Shown: piece by piece, positions 28,909-39,409 of the stretch | Layout: each line of letters begins with the position of its first letter | How positions within the stretch are numbered: the stretch's first letter is position 1 | Assembly: GCF_000687165.1 (NCBI RefSeq) | Contig: NZ_JMKU01000002.1 | Location: 186,001 to 250,000, forward strand | DNA length: 64,000 nucleotides | DNA from: Paracidovorax oryzae ATCC 19882 | Lineage (GTDB): Bacteria > Pseudomonadota > Gammaproteobacteria > Burkholderiales > Burkholderiaceae_C | Direction: 5' to 3' | Position numbers and translations under genes: made by a program | Notes under the pieces: generated by a model | Databases searched by the model: none | The model's input: the letters and a program-made list of their open reading frames with translations, nothing else | Told to the model about the DNA's origin: nothing

Positions 28909-30555
28909 ATGACCGCGCCCGCGCAATCCCCCTGGCTCTCGCCCCTGCTCGCCTGCAGCGCCGCCGTGGCCATCGCGCTGCCCTTCCTGTACGGACATAC
29001 GACCCCGCCGCTGTCCAACTTCTGGCCCCTGGCCGTTTCCGGACTGTGCGCCTTCGCGGTGGCGGCCGCCCTGGCCGCCGCCTGGTCGCGCCAGCCGGCC
29101 GGCGCGGCGGGCGACGGCCTGCGCCAGGGGGCGGCCCGGACGGTGGCGGCCGGCATGCTGCTCGCCGGCCTGCTGGGTGCCGCCATCGGGCTGGCCCAGT
29201 TCTTCTGGGGCGATCCCGGCTGGGCGCCCTGGATCTATCCCTCCACGCACGGCATCGCCATGGGCAACCTGCGCCAGCGCAACCAGCAGGCCACGCTGCT
29301 GTGCATGGGCGCCTGGGCGCTCGCCTGGTGGGTGGCGCGCACGCACCAGGCGCCGCAGTTGGGCGAAGGCCGGCGCCTGCGGCCCGCCTCCGTGGCGCTG
29401 GCGCTGCTCGCCTTCTGGGCGCTCGCGCTGCTCGCGGCCGGCGCGGCGGCCACGGCATCGCGCACCGGGGCGCTGGAATGGGGCTGCATGCTGGTCCTGC
29501 TGCTGCTCTGGCGCCGCTCCCTGGGCGCGCCGACACTGGCCCTGGGCATGGCGGGCATCGCGCTCTATGCCCTGTTCTCCGGGCTGCTGCCCATCCTGCT
29601 GGAGCGCTGGACAGGCTTCGCCATGGACGGCCTGTTCGCGCGCCTTTCGGCACCCGAGCATGCCTGCGACAACCGCCGCGTGCTCTGGTCGAACGTGCTG
29701 CACCTGATCGCGCAGCGGCCCTGGACGGGATGGGGGTGGGGCGAGCTGTCCTATGCCCATTACATCACCCAGTACCCCGGCAAGCGCTTCTGCCTGCTGG
29801 TGGACAACGCCCACGACCTGCCGCTGCACCTGGCCGTGGAGCTGGGCCTGCCATTCACCCTGGCCGCCTGCGGCCTGGCGCTCTGGCTCGTGTGGCGCGC
29901 GCGGCCCTGGCGGGAAACCGACCCGGCCCGGCAGCTCGCCTGGGGGCTGCTGGCCATCATCGGCGTGCACAGCCTGCTGGAGTTCCCGCTCTGGTACGGG
30001 CCGTTCCAGCTGGCGGCGGCCTGCGCGCTCGCGCTGCTGTGGCCGCGCTGCTGGCGGATGCCGGCGCGCGCGGCCCTGCGGGTCCCGCTGCTGTGCGGCG
30101 CCGGGCTGGCGGCAGGCCTCTGGCTGGCCGGCATCGCGCTGCTGGTGCGCGACTACCACCGCGTCTCGCAGCTCTACATCGCCGTGGACCAGCGCGATCC
30201 CGCCTTCCGGGACGACACCGCGCGGCGTGTCGCCGACTCCACGGTCTTCTTCCGCGACACCCTGGATTTCGCCGTGCTCACCACGCTGCAGCCCACGCGG
30301 CACAACGCTGCCCGCGTGCACGCCCTCGCCAGCCGGCTGCTGCACTACTCGCCCGAGCCCCGCGTCATCGAGGCGCTCATCGACAGCGCCACCCGGCTCG
30401 GCCTGGACGGCGAAGCCGACTTCCATACGCGGCGCTACCGCGATGTGTATCCGCAGGAATACGCCAACTGGCTGGCCAAGCGGCCGGCGCCGGCTGCTAC
30501 CGTCCGGCCGGTCCCGGGCCTGCTCGGGCCGCGGCCGAGCCGTCCCCTGCGCTAA
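28909..30555 (+). CDS. PglL-type O-oligosaccharyltransferase / O-antigen ligase family
   Basis: A 548-aa membrane protein of the Wzy_C superfamily. About twelve helices fill residues 10-425 and a soluble C-terminal domain follows. The PglL-specific motif GNLRQRNQQATLLCMG is present at about 120-135, and the large periplasmic loop holds RPWTGWGWGELSYAH and DNAHDLPLHLAVELG, whose His is usually essential. PglL enzymes move lipid-linked glycans onto pilin and other periplasmic proteins. No pilin gene is adjacent. A TATGAT hexamer at 28829-28834 is a possible -10. Confidence 0.85.
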   Translation: MTAPAQSPWLSPLLACSAAVAIALPFLYGHTTPPLSNFWPLAVSGLCAFAVAAALAAAWSRQPAGAAGDGLRQGAARTVAAGMLLAGLLGAAIGLAQFFWGDPGWAPWIYPSTHGIAMGNLRQRNQQATLLCMGAWALAWWVARTHQAPQLGEGRRLRPASVALALLAFWALALLAAGAAATASRTGALEWGCMLVLLLLWRRSLGAPTLALGMAGIALYALFSGLLPILLERWTGFAMDGLFARLSAPEHACDNRRVLWSNVLHLIAQRPWTGWGWGELSYAHYITQYPGKRFCLLVDNAHDLPLHLAVELGLPFTLAACGLALWLVWRARPWRETDPARQLAWGLLAIIGVHSLLEFPLWYGPFQLAAACALALLWPRCWRMPARAALRVPLLCGAGLAAGLWLAGIALLVRDYHRVSQLYIAVDQRDPAFRDDTARRVADSTVFFRDTLDFAVLTTLQPTRHNAARVHALASRLLHYSPEPRVIEALIDSATRLGLDGEADFHTRRYRDVYPQEYANWLAKRPAPAATVRPVPGLLGPRPSRPLR

Positions 30556-31148
30556 TCCACCAGACCGCAGAACGCCACCACTTCGCCGAGGTGGTCCGGG
30601 AACGTGCTCAGCGCGTGGTCGCCCCCTTCGAGCAGCCGCACCTGCGCGCCGGCATGGCGGGCCGCCATCTCCCGCCAGTCCAGGAGCTCGTCGCCCTTGG
30701 CGATGATGGCCAGCTTCGGGCCGGCCGGGGGAAGGCCCCGCACGTCCAGCGCCCGGAGTTCGGCGATGTATTCCGGCCGGAAGTAGAAGTGCTCCGCGGG
30801 GTCGTGCCACGCCGTCTGCTCGCCGATGTAGCGCTCCAGGTCCCGGGCCGGGTCCACCGCCGGGTTCAGCACCACGCTCGTGCAGCCGGGCTTCTGCCGG
30901 GCCACCCAGCTCGCGTAGAACCCGCCCAGGGACGAACCCACCACGGCCATGCGATGCGCCGGCCAGTCCGCGATGCCCTGAGCGACCAGCGCCATCGCTT
31001 CCCGGGGCGACGGGGGCAGCTGCGGGCACCAGAAGCGCGCGTCGGGCCGGTGCACTGCCATCCATTGCGCCATCTGCTGCGCCTTGGCCGAGCGGGGGGA
31101 CGAGCGGAAGCCGTGCAGGTAGAGCAGGTGGGTGGTGGCGTGTGGCAT
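30552..31148 (-). CDS. YqiA-like alpha/beta-hydrolase esterase
   Basis: A 198-aa cytoplasmic hydrolase of the YqiA/UPF0227 family. The N-terminal strand-turn LLYLHGFRSSPRSAK is typical. The nucleophile is in GSSLGG (S73), Asp is in IIAKGDELLDW, and His is in GGDHALSTF. E. coli YqiA hydrolyses short acyl esters and thioesters. The start at 31148 is preferred over one eight codons upstream. It is convergent with the PglL-like gene, with four bases of overlap at the stops. Confidence 0.86.
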   Translation of the reverse strand: MPHATTHLLYLHGFRSSPRSAKAQQMAQWMAVHRPDARFWCPQLPPSPREAMALVAQGIADWPAHRMAVVGSSLGGFYASWVARQKPGCTSVVLNPAVDPARDLERYIGEQTAWHDPAEHFYFRPEYIAELRALDVRGLPPAGPKLAIIAKGDELLDWREMAARHAGAQVRLLEGGDHALSTFPDHLGEVVAFCGLVD

Positions 31149-31264
31149 GGGAAGGCGGAGGGGAAAGTGCACGGGCGGGCGCCGGGGGCGGGAGGGCCCC
31201 GGGGCGTACCGGGCATTGTGCCGCCGGCCGGCTCCCGCGGGGCGGCCGCCGATAATGGCGCCCC

Positions 31265-32425
31265 ATGTCCGCCGTTTTCGACAAGCCTTCCCTGCCGCAG
31301 CGCATCCTGCCCCTGTTCCGGGGCTTCGACTGGCCGCTCATCGCGGTGCTGCTGCTGCTGTCGTCGATCGGCCTGGTGGCCATGTATTCCTCGGGCTACG
31401 ACCACGGCACCCGCTTCTACGACCACGGCCGCAACATGGTCCTGGCGGCGGGCATCCTCTTCGCCGTGGCACAGATTCCCCCGCAGCGCCTCATGGCCCT
31501 GGCCGTGCCGCTCTACGCGGCGGGCGTCGCCCTGCTGGTGGCCGTGGCGATGTTCGGCATCATCAAGAAGGGCGCCCAGCGCTGGATCAACGTGGGCATC
31601 GTGATCCAGCCGAGCGAGATCCTCAAGATCGCCATGCCGCTCATGCTGGCCTGGTGGTTCCAGAAGCGCGAGGGGCAGCTGCGTCCGCTGGATTTCGCGG
31701 TGGCCGTCGTGCTGCTCGCCGTGCCCGTGGGCCTCATCATGAAGCAGCCCGACCTGGGCACCTCGCTGCTGGTGCTGGCGGCCGGGCTGTCGGTCATCTT
31801 CTTCGCGGGATTGCCCTGGAAGCTGGTGCTGCCCCCGGTGATTCTCGGCGGCATCGGCATCGCCCTCATCGTGTGGTTCGAGCCGCAGCTCTGCGCGGAC
31901 GGCATGCGCTGGCCGGTGCTGCACGACTACCAGCAGCAGCGCATCTGCACGCTGCTCGATCCCACGCGCGATCCGCTGGGCAAGGGCTTCCACATCATCC
32001 AGGGCATGATCGCCATCGGCTCGGGCGGCGTGTGGGGCAAGGGCTTCATGGCCGGCACGCAGACCCACCTGGAGTTCATCCCCGAGCGCACCACCGATTT
32101 CATCTTCGCGGCCTATTCCGAGGAGTTCGGCCTGGTGGGCAACCTGTTCCTGATCTTCTGCCTGCTGCTGCTCGTCTGGCGCGGGCTGGCCATCGCCCTG
32201 GGCGCGACCACGCTCTTCTCGCGGCTGATGGCCGGCGCCGTGTCGATGATCTTTTTCACCTACGCCTTCGTGAACATGGGCATGGTGAGCGGCATCCTGC
32301 CCGTGGTGGGCGTGCCGCTGCCCTTCGTGAGCTATGGCGGCACCGCCATGGTCACGCTGGGGCTGGCGCTGGGCGTGCTGATGTCCATCGCCCGCGCGCA
32401 GCGGCAGCCGCTGGCCCCGGCCTGA
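31265..32425 (+). CDS. rodA: RodA, SEDS glycosyltransferase of the elongasome
   Basis: A 386-aa SEDS membrane protein that polymerises lateral-wall glycan with PBP2. Motifs are KGAQRWINVG, IQPSEILKIAMPL, KQPDLGTSLL, the periplasmic loop ERTTDFIFAAYSEEFG, and VGVPLPFVSYGGTA. It is the paralogue of FtsW at 2120. mrdA and mreBCD are not next to it here. A -10-like GATAAT (31251-31256) lies 8 nt before the ATG. Confidence 0.95.
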   Translation: MSAVFDKPSLPQRILPLFRGFDWPLIAVLLLLSSIGLVAMYSSGYDHGTRFYDHGRNMVLAAGILFAVAQIPPQRLMALAVPLYAAGVALLVAVAMFGIIKKGAQRWINVGIVIQPSEILKIAMPLMLAWWFQKREGQLRPLDFAVAVVLLAVPVGLIMKQPDLGTSLLVLAAGLSVIFFAGLPWKLVLPPVILGGIGIALIVWFEPQLCADGMRWPVLHDYQQQRICTLLDPTRDPLGKGFHIIQGMIAIGSGGVWGKGFMAGTQTHLEFIPERTTDFIFAAYSEEFGLVGNLFLIFCLLLLVWRGLAIALGATTLFSRLMAGAVSMIFFTYAFVNMGMVSGILPVVGVPLPFVSYGGTAMVTLGLALGVLMSIARAQRQPLAPA

Positions 32426-32448
32426 GGCGGGCGGCCACCCTCAATCCG

Positions 32449-33822
32449 TCAGCCCGCGCGCAGGCAGGTCTCCACGGCGCGGCCCACCTGCAGGATGCGC
32501 GCATCCGCGCCGTGCAGCCCCGCCACCGACAGCCCCACCGGCAGTTCGCCCGGGGCCCCGCAGGGCAGGGACAGCGCGCAGCCGTCCAGGAAGTTGATCA
32601 CCGAGGTATTGCGCAGCACCAGGGCGTTGGTGGCGAAGAAGTGGGCGTCGTCCCGCTCCAGCGGTTCGCGCAGCGGCGCGCGAACGGCCACCGTGGGCAT
32701 CAGCCAGGCGTCCAGGTGGCCCAGGCGCTCCTGCGCGGCGGCCTGCAGCCGGGCGCGGGCGTCCTGCACATCGATGTAGTCCGCGGCCAGGATGGCCTCC
32801 CCCCGCCGGGTGCGCTGCGCCACGCGCGGGTCGTAGCGGGCCGCCACAGAGGCGTCCACGAGGCGTGCGCGGTGCACCTGCCAGGCCTCCGCCGCGATCA
32901 GTCCGCCCGCCGCGTTGATGCGCGGCAGCGCGTGCAGCTCCGCAAAGGCCACCCGTTCGATGCGCGCCCCTGCCGCGGAAAGCCGGCGCAGCGCACTCTC
33001 GAACGCGGCAGCCACCTCGGGCTCCAGGCCGTCCATGACGAGATCCTGCACCACCCCCAGCCGCATCCCGGCCAGGGGCCAGGGGCCGGCAGGAGCGGCG
33101 TCGCTGCCCTCTCCGGACAGCACCGCGTCCAGGATCGCGCAGCAATCCACGCTGCGCGCCAGCGGGCCGATGGAGTCGAGGCTGCGCGAGAGCGGGTACG
33201 CGCCCGCGAGCGGCACCCGCCGCGCCGTCGGCTTGAAACCCGTGAGCCCGCAGAACGCCGACGGAATGCGGATGGAGCCGCCCGTGTCCGTGCCCAGCGC
33301 CGCGGCGGCCAGGTCCAGTGCCACCGTGGCCGCCGCGCCGGAGCTGGATCCGCCCGTGACCCGCCCGGCATCCTGCGGATGTGCCGGCGTGCCGTGGTGG
33401 GGGTTGAGGCCCAGCCCGGAAAAAGCGAACTCACTCATGTTGGTGCGGCCCAGCAGGACGGCCCCCGCGGCGCGCAGCCGGGCCACGGCGACGGCATCGC
33501 ACGGGGCGGGCCCGGCATCCGCCAGCACGGCGGAGCCGGCGCGCGTCACCTGCCCGCGCACGTCGAACAGGTCCTTGACCGATACCGGCAGCCCGGCGAG
33601 CGGGGAGGGCACGTGGCCCGCGGCACGGGCCAGGTCGCTCGCCCGGGCCGCCAGCCGCGCGGCCAGCGCGTCCACCTCTCCCACATAGGCGGCACCTCCG
33701 CCGGCACGGTGCGCCGCGATGCGCTCCAGTGCCGCCTCCACCAGGGCCTCGCTCGTCGTGGCGCCCTCGGCCAGGGAGCGGGCGAGTTCGCGGATCGTGG
33801 GAAGGGCGGGGCGGTCGGACAT
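32449..33822 (-). CDS. amidase signature (AS) family hydrolase
   Basis: A 457-aa enzyme with the Ser-cisSer-Lys triad: K83 in PVSVKDLFDVRG, cis-Ser near 159 in VTGGSSSGAAA, and nucleophile S183 in GTDTGGSIRIPSAF. It resembles stand-alone amidases related to GatA and allophanate hydrolase rather than the GatCAB subunit, since no gatB or gatC is present. The substrate is unknown. The start at 33822 is chosen because the upstream 36 codons are Pro/Cys-rich and lack homology. It is convergent with rodA. Confidence 0.88.
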   Translation of the reverse strand: MSDRPALPTIRELARSLAEGATTSEALVEAALERIAAHRAGGGAAYVGEVDALAARLAARASDLARAAGHVPSPLAGLPVSVKDLFDVRGQVTRAGSAVLADAGPAPCDAVAVARLRAAGAVLLGRTNMSEFAFSGLGLNPHHGTPAHPQDAGRVTGGSSSGAAATVALDLAAAALGTDTGGSIRIPSAFCGLTGFKPTARRVPLAGAYPLSRSLDSIGPLARSVDCCAILDAVLSGEGSDAAPAGPWPLAGMRLGVVQDLVMDGLEPEVAAAFESALRRLSAAGARIERVAFAELHALPRINAAGGLIAAEAWQVHRARLVDASVAARYDPRVAQRTRRGEAILAADYIDVQDARARLQAAAQERLGHLDAWLMPTVAVRAPLREPLERDDAHFFATNALVLRNTSVINFLDGCALSLPCGAPGELPVGLSVAGLHGADARILQVGRAVETCLRAG

Positions 33823-33985
33823 GGGCGGCGGTCTCCTGGGCTGTGACGGACGATATGGGGAGGGACAGAGAGTGCATTCTTGCAGGCTGTCGCCGCACCC
33901 CGGGCAGGTTGGGAGAGGCCACGACGGCATGCGGGGTGTGGCGTTGCAGCGGACGGGCTGTGGCGGGCCCTTCTAGAATCCCCGC

Positions 33986-35446
<1,461 letters not shown>

Positions 35447-35492
35447 GGTACGGCTCCGGCACGGTGCGTGCGCCGCACGCCGGAGACAAGCC

Positions 35493-35528
35493 AGCCCGGC
35501 GGTGAGCGCATCACCGGCCGGGCTTTTT
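35493..35528 (+). terminator. intrinsic terminator after tldD
   Basis: AGCCCGGCGGTGA (35493-35505) pairs with TCACCGGCCGGGCT (35511-35524) with one bulged base, and TTTTT follows. It ends tldD transcription before the convergent gene at 35584. Confidence 0.88.
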
Positions 35529-35583
35529 CATGGCCTGTCCTACCCTTGCGGAATGCGCAGGGCAGGGCGGTGACCGGGCGGCG

Positions 35584-36591
35584 TCAGGCCGCGACCACCA
35601 CGCCCACGGGGCGCTGGCGACGGAAGCCCAGCACGCCCGCGCCGGCGGCGACCAGGGCGCCGATCAGCAGCAGCACCAGGGTGCCCCAGGAGCCGCGCGC
35701 CACGTTCTTCGCGGCTTCCGCACCGGCCTCCCGGGCCTTCTGCTCGGCCTGCTGCTTGGCTTCCTCCAGCTTGGCGCGGGCCTGGTTGTAGGTCTGCTCG
35801 TAGTTGCTGGCGATCTGCTCGGCCTCGGCGCGGGACTTGCCCGTGCGCGCCACGATGATGTTCACCAGTGCTTCCTTGTCGGCGGCGTTCAGCACCCGCT
35901 CGCCGCGCTGCATCACGCTGGCCAGCCAGCTCTTCGCGTCCACGTCGGCGGTCTGCGGGGCCTGCGCCGCGCTGCTGGCGCTGGCCTGGGCCTGGCTGGC
36001 GGCGGCCTGGGCCTCGCCCTTCAGGTTTTCGGGCTGCAGTTCCGGCTTGCCGCTCTGGCGCAGCAGCTTTTCGAGTTCAGCCTGCAGGCTGCCCGCATCC
36101 AGCGAGATGCCGGCCTGGTCGAGCTGGCGCTGGACCACGTTGCCCAGCGCCGGAGCCGCCGCGGAAACCCCCGCGCCGGCCACGGCGCCCACCGTGGTCA
36201 GTCCGGTTTTCGCTGCGCCACCCGCTGCGTTGAGGGCCGTGCCCGTGGCGCTGACGACCAGGTACACGGTCACCAGCGTCGTCATGCCCCAGGCCAGCAG
36301 GCCATGCAGGGCGCCGGAGCGGCGCGCGAAATAGCCCGCCACGAAGCCGCCGACGGCGATGGCCAGCAGCGTCGTCACGCCGGCCCAGATCCCGGCGCCC
36401 ACGCCGAAGCCGCTGAAGGGATTGCGGTCGCCCAGGGGGTCGATCGCGGAGGCTCCGATGGCCGTGCCGAGCACGGAGAGCACGAGATAGACGATCAGCG
36501 ACAGGACGAGACCGGCGAAGATGGCGCCCCAGGAAACGGTGGACGCCCCGAGGCGCTCCTCGTGGATGACGGCGGTGGTATGGACGGACAT
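35584..36591 (-). CDS. membrane protein with coiled-coil domain, unknown function
   Basis: A 335-aa protein resembling proteins often labelled PhnA-like, which says little about function. Three Gly/Ala-rich membrane helices lie at about 20-46, 60-84 and 95-115. A Gln/Ala/Glu-rich region (about 175-300, including NYEQTYNQARAKLEEAKQQA) should form coiled coil, and a last helix is at about 305-325. RQRPVGVVVAA ends the chain. The topology suggests an envelope stress or scaffold protein, but this is a guess. Confidence 0.7.
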   Translation of the reverse strand: MSVHTTAVIHEERLGASTVSWGAIFAGLVLSLIVYLVLSVLGTAIGASAIDPLGDRNPFSGFGVGAGIWAGVTTLLAIAVGGFVAGYFARRSGALHGLLAWGMTTLVTVYLVVSATGTALNAAGGAAKTGLTTVGAVAGAGVSAAAPALGNVVQRQLDQAGISLDAGSLQAELEKLLRQSGKPELQPENLKGEAQAAASQAQASASSAAQAPQTADVDAKSWLASVMQRGERVLNAADKEALVNIIVARTGKSRAEAEQIASNYEQTYNQARAKLEEAKQQAEQKAREAGAEAAKNVARGSWGTLVLLLIGALVAAGAGVLGFRRQRPVGVVVAA

Positions 36592-36991
36592 GGCAGCTCC
36601 TCAGGTAGGTATCCACGGCGCTGGGCACCGTGGTGATGGTGACTCGGCGGCCACGCTGTCACCGTGTCGCACCGTGATCCGCGGCCTTTGCCCCGGATGC
36701 TGTCGAGCTTAGGAAGTGCCTGTAAGCATTCACGTCTCCCGATACACCGTGCAACGGTAGGACGGCACCGTATGGAAGAGCTGTCTTCCGGGTACATGGG
36801 TTGCAGCGCGGGCGTGGTGCCGTTCCGTTTTCCGGCATGCCCGGGCGCCGCAGTCTTGCTACATTGGGCCCATGTCCCGCGGCTCCCGCCTCCTGCGCCC
36901 GGCGCGTCCCCCTGGCCCCCGTGCATGCGGCGGGGAGGGCGCGGCCGTGGCCGCCCGGGCCGCGCAACGCTGACGCACCGCCTGGTCCCGT
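36592..36991. other. 400-nt divergent intergenic region
   Basis: It separates the minus-strand membrane protein from the unknown gene at 36992. I see several CACCGTG-like words (36625-36780) that could pair with each other but no clear promoter pair for the minus strand. On the plus strand an extended -10-like TGCTACATT (36857-36865) lies 6 nt before a 33-codon frame (36872-36973, MSRGSRLLRPARPPG...), which ends 18 nt before the next gene. The same 11-nt word TGCTACATTGG stands before the aroG leader. Confidence 0.4.
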
Positions 36992-37558
36992 ATGGCGACG
37001 CACCCCGCCCCGCTGTCCAGCAGCCTGCAGACCTTCGGCGACATCAGCCGCTGGCTGCGCGAGAGCGTGGCGGACGAGGACTCCCAGCAGTTCCGGGAGG
37101 CCGTGACGGCGCTGTCGGCGCGGGTCGAGGCGGCCGTGCAGATCCGCCGAGCCCGGCAGGTCGATCCGCAGGCCGTGCTGGAGTGCGCAGGCCAGTTGCT
37201 GGACGAGGCGCGCGCGCACCAGCTGTTCCTCTCGGGCCTCGGGTCCGCATGGCATGCCCTGTACGAGTTCGGGGCCTATGAAAGCGCGCTGCGCCAGCTG
37301 ATCCGGGCCACGGCGGCCTGGCAGGAGGCCCTGCAGCGGCGCAGCCGCAACGAGGCGCAGCGCTTCCACGCGTTCGAGGGGGATGCCTGGAGGGCGCTGG
37401 GCGAGGCCGTGCTCGCGATCGACCTGTACCAGCAGGGCGGCGTGGGCCCGAGCGACATGCACGAGCTGCTCGCCAGCAGCCCCATGGCCCCGCCTGCCCA
37501 CGGCTGGTGGTCGCGCCTCGGGGCCTGGGTGGGCCGCCGGCGCGGCACGGCGCGCTGA
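36992..37558 (+). CDS. hypothetical protein, 188 aa
   Basis: I do not recognise this protein. It is predicted to be mainly helical and soluble, rich in Ala, Arg and Gln, without a signal peptide or membrane helix. Two Trp near the C-terminus (HGWWSRLGAWVGRRR) precede a basic tail. Helices such as LIRATAAWQEALQRRSRNEAQ could be coiled coil. Codon use with strong third-position G+C supports coding. The aroG leader lies 96 nt downstream but has its own promoter-like motif, so a functional link is not implied. Confidence 0.6.
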   Translation: MATHPAPLSSSLQTFGDISRWLRESVADEDSQQFREAVTALSARVEAAVQIRRARQVDPQAVLECAGQLLDEARAHQLFLSGLGSAWHALYEFGAYESALRQLIRATAAWQEALQRRSRNEAQRFHAFEGDAWRALGEAVLAIDLYQQGGVGPSDMHELLASSPMAPPAHGWWSRLGAWVGRRRGTAR

Positions 37559-37637
37559 CCGGGGCCGTGCGGCTGCCGCCGATGCGTGTCGCCGTTGCGC
37601 AACGTGGCGCGCTGCCGTGCCGCGCCGGGAAAAAGAG

Positions 37638-37648
37638 TGCTACATTGG
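37638..37648 (+). promoter_or_regulatory. extended -10-like promoter element of the aroG leader
   Basis: TGCTACATTGG contains TGC-TACATT, an extended -10 form. It stands 7 nt before the leader peptide ATG at 37654. No -35 is evident. The identical 11-mer occurs at 36857-36867. Confidence 0.45.
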
Positions 37649-37653
37649 CAGAT

Positions 37654-37713
37654 ATGCCGATTCGCAGCGCGTTTTACTTTTGGTCCTTTTGGTTCTCTGT
37701 CCCTGGCGGATGA
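37654..37713 (+). CDS. aromatic-rich leader peptide of the DAHP synthase gene
   Basis: A 19-codon frame with product MPIRSAFYFWSFWFSVPGG. Eight of nineteen residues are or neighbour aromatics (F, Y, F, W, F, W, F in one run), as expected for a ribosome-mediated attenuator sensing Phe, Tyr and Trp charging. It lies 43 nt before a terminator hairpin (37757) and 120 nt before aroG. The composition is opposite to the Ala/Arg/Gly bias of this genome, so chance is unlikely. The predicted RNA 5' end is close to the ATG. Confidence 0.8.
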   Translation: MPIRSAFYFWSFWFSVPGG

Positions 37714-37756
37714 GAGGTTAGCGCGCAGCCACCCCTGAAAGCACCTACCCCTGAAG

Positions 37757-37794
37757 ACCGCCGAAGCTGAAAAGCCCGGCGGTTTTTTGTTTTT
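37757..37794 (+). terminator. attenuator terminator before aroG
   Basis: ACCGCCG (37757-37763) pairs with CGGCGGT (37777-37783), with a 13-nt loop and TTTTTTGTTTTT. It stands between the leader peptide and the DAHP synthase start. GGCGG at 37705-37709, which overlaps the end of the leader peptide frame, could pair with CCGCC (37758-37762) as an antiterminator. ACCCCTGAA occurs twice (about 37732 and 37747) between them. Confidence 0.85.
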
Positions 37795-37833
37795 CCCGTC
37801 CCACTTTTCGAACCACCTCACGAGGAAGCAGCC

Positions 37834-38979
<1,146 letters not shown>

Positions 38980-39100
38980 CCTGCCCCCCGGCCGGTCTGC
39001 ACGACCCCCGGGTTTACCGGGAGGCCGCGGCGGTTGCGGACGGGGGAGGCCGCCGTGTAAGCTTTTCGGCATCCCCCTTACCGGCACAAAGGCTTTTCCC

Positions 39101-39409
39101 ATGCGCAGCGAAGTCACCGTCCTCCTCGGGCCCGGCCAGGAATTCCGCTTCGACCTCGAAGGCGAGGCGCCCATGGCCAACGAGATCGCGCGCCGCTGGC
39201 TCGACGAGGAATTCGTCCGCCTGGAATGCGAGCCGCTGCGCGCCAGCGGCAAGGTGCTCACGGCCGACAAGGTGCTGGTCGTCGCCCAGGCCGCGGGCCC
39301 GGCCCTGCTGGCGCAGGAGTGGGGGCGGCGGTTCGCCGCGGCGGCGTCCGCGGCGCTGGCCCGGCCGGTGGTGCGCGTCGACCTGCCGGCGATGGCGATC
39401 AGCTACTGA
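39101..39409 (+). CDS. hypothetical protein, 102 aa
   Basis: A small protein I do not recognise, probably soluble and cytoplasmic. It is Ala/Leu/Glu-rich with two strand-helix units (VTVLLGPGQEFRFDLEG; EIARRWLDEEFVRLE) and a C-terminal VVRVDLPAMAISY. Its 3' end overlaps the 3' end of mpl on the other strand by seven bases (39403-39409). A purine-poor upstream region gives no strong ribosome binding site. Coding is supported by codon bias only. Confidence 0.6.
   Translation: MRSEVTVLLGPGQEFRFDLEGEAPMANEIARRWLDEEFVRLECEPLRASGKVLTADKVLVVAQAAGPALLAQEWGRRFAAAASAALARPVVRVDLPAMAISY

Noticed and set aside
32449-33822. amidase as GatA of the tRNA amidotransferase
   Set aside because: No gatB or gatC is near and the sequence is nearer to stand-alone amidases.
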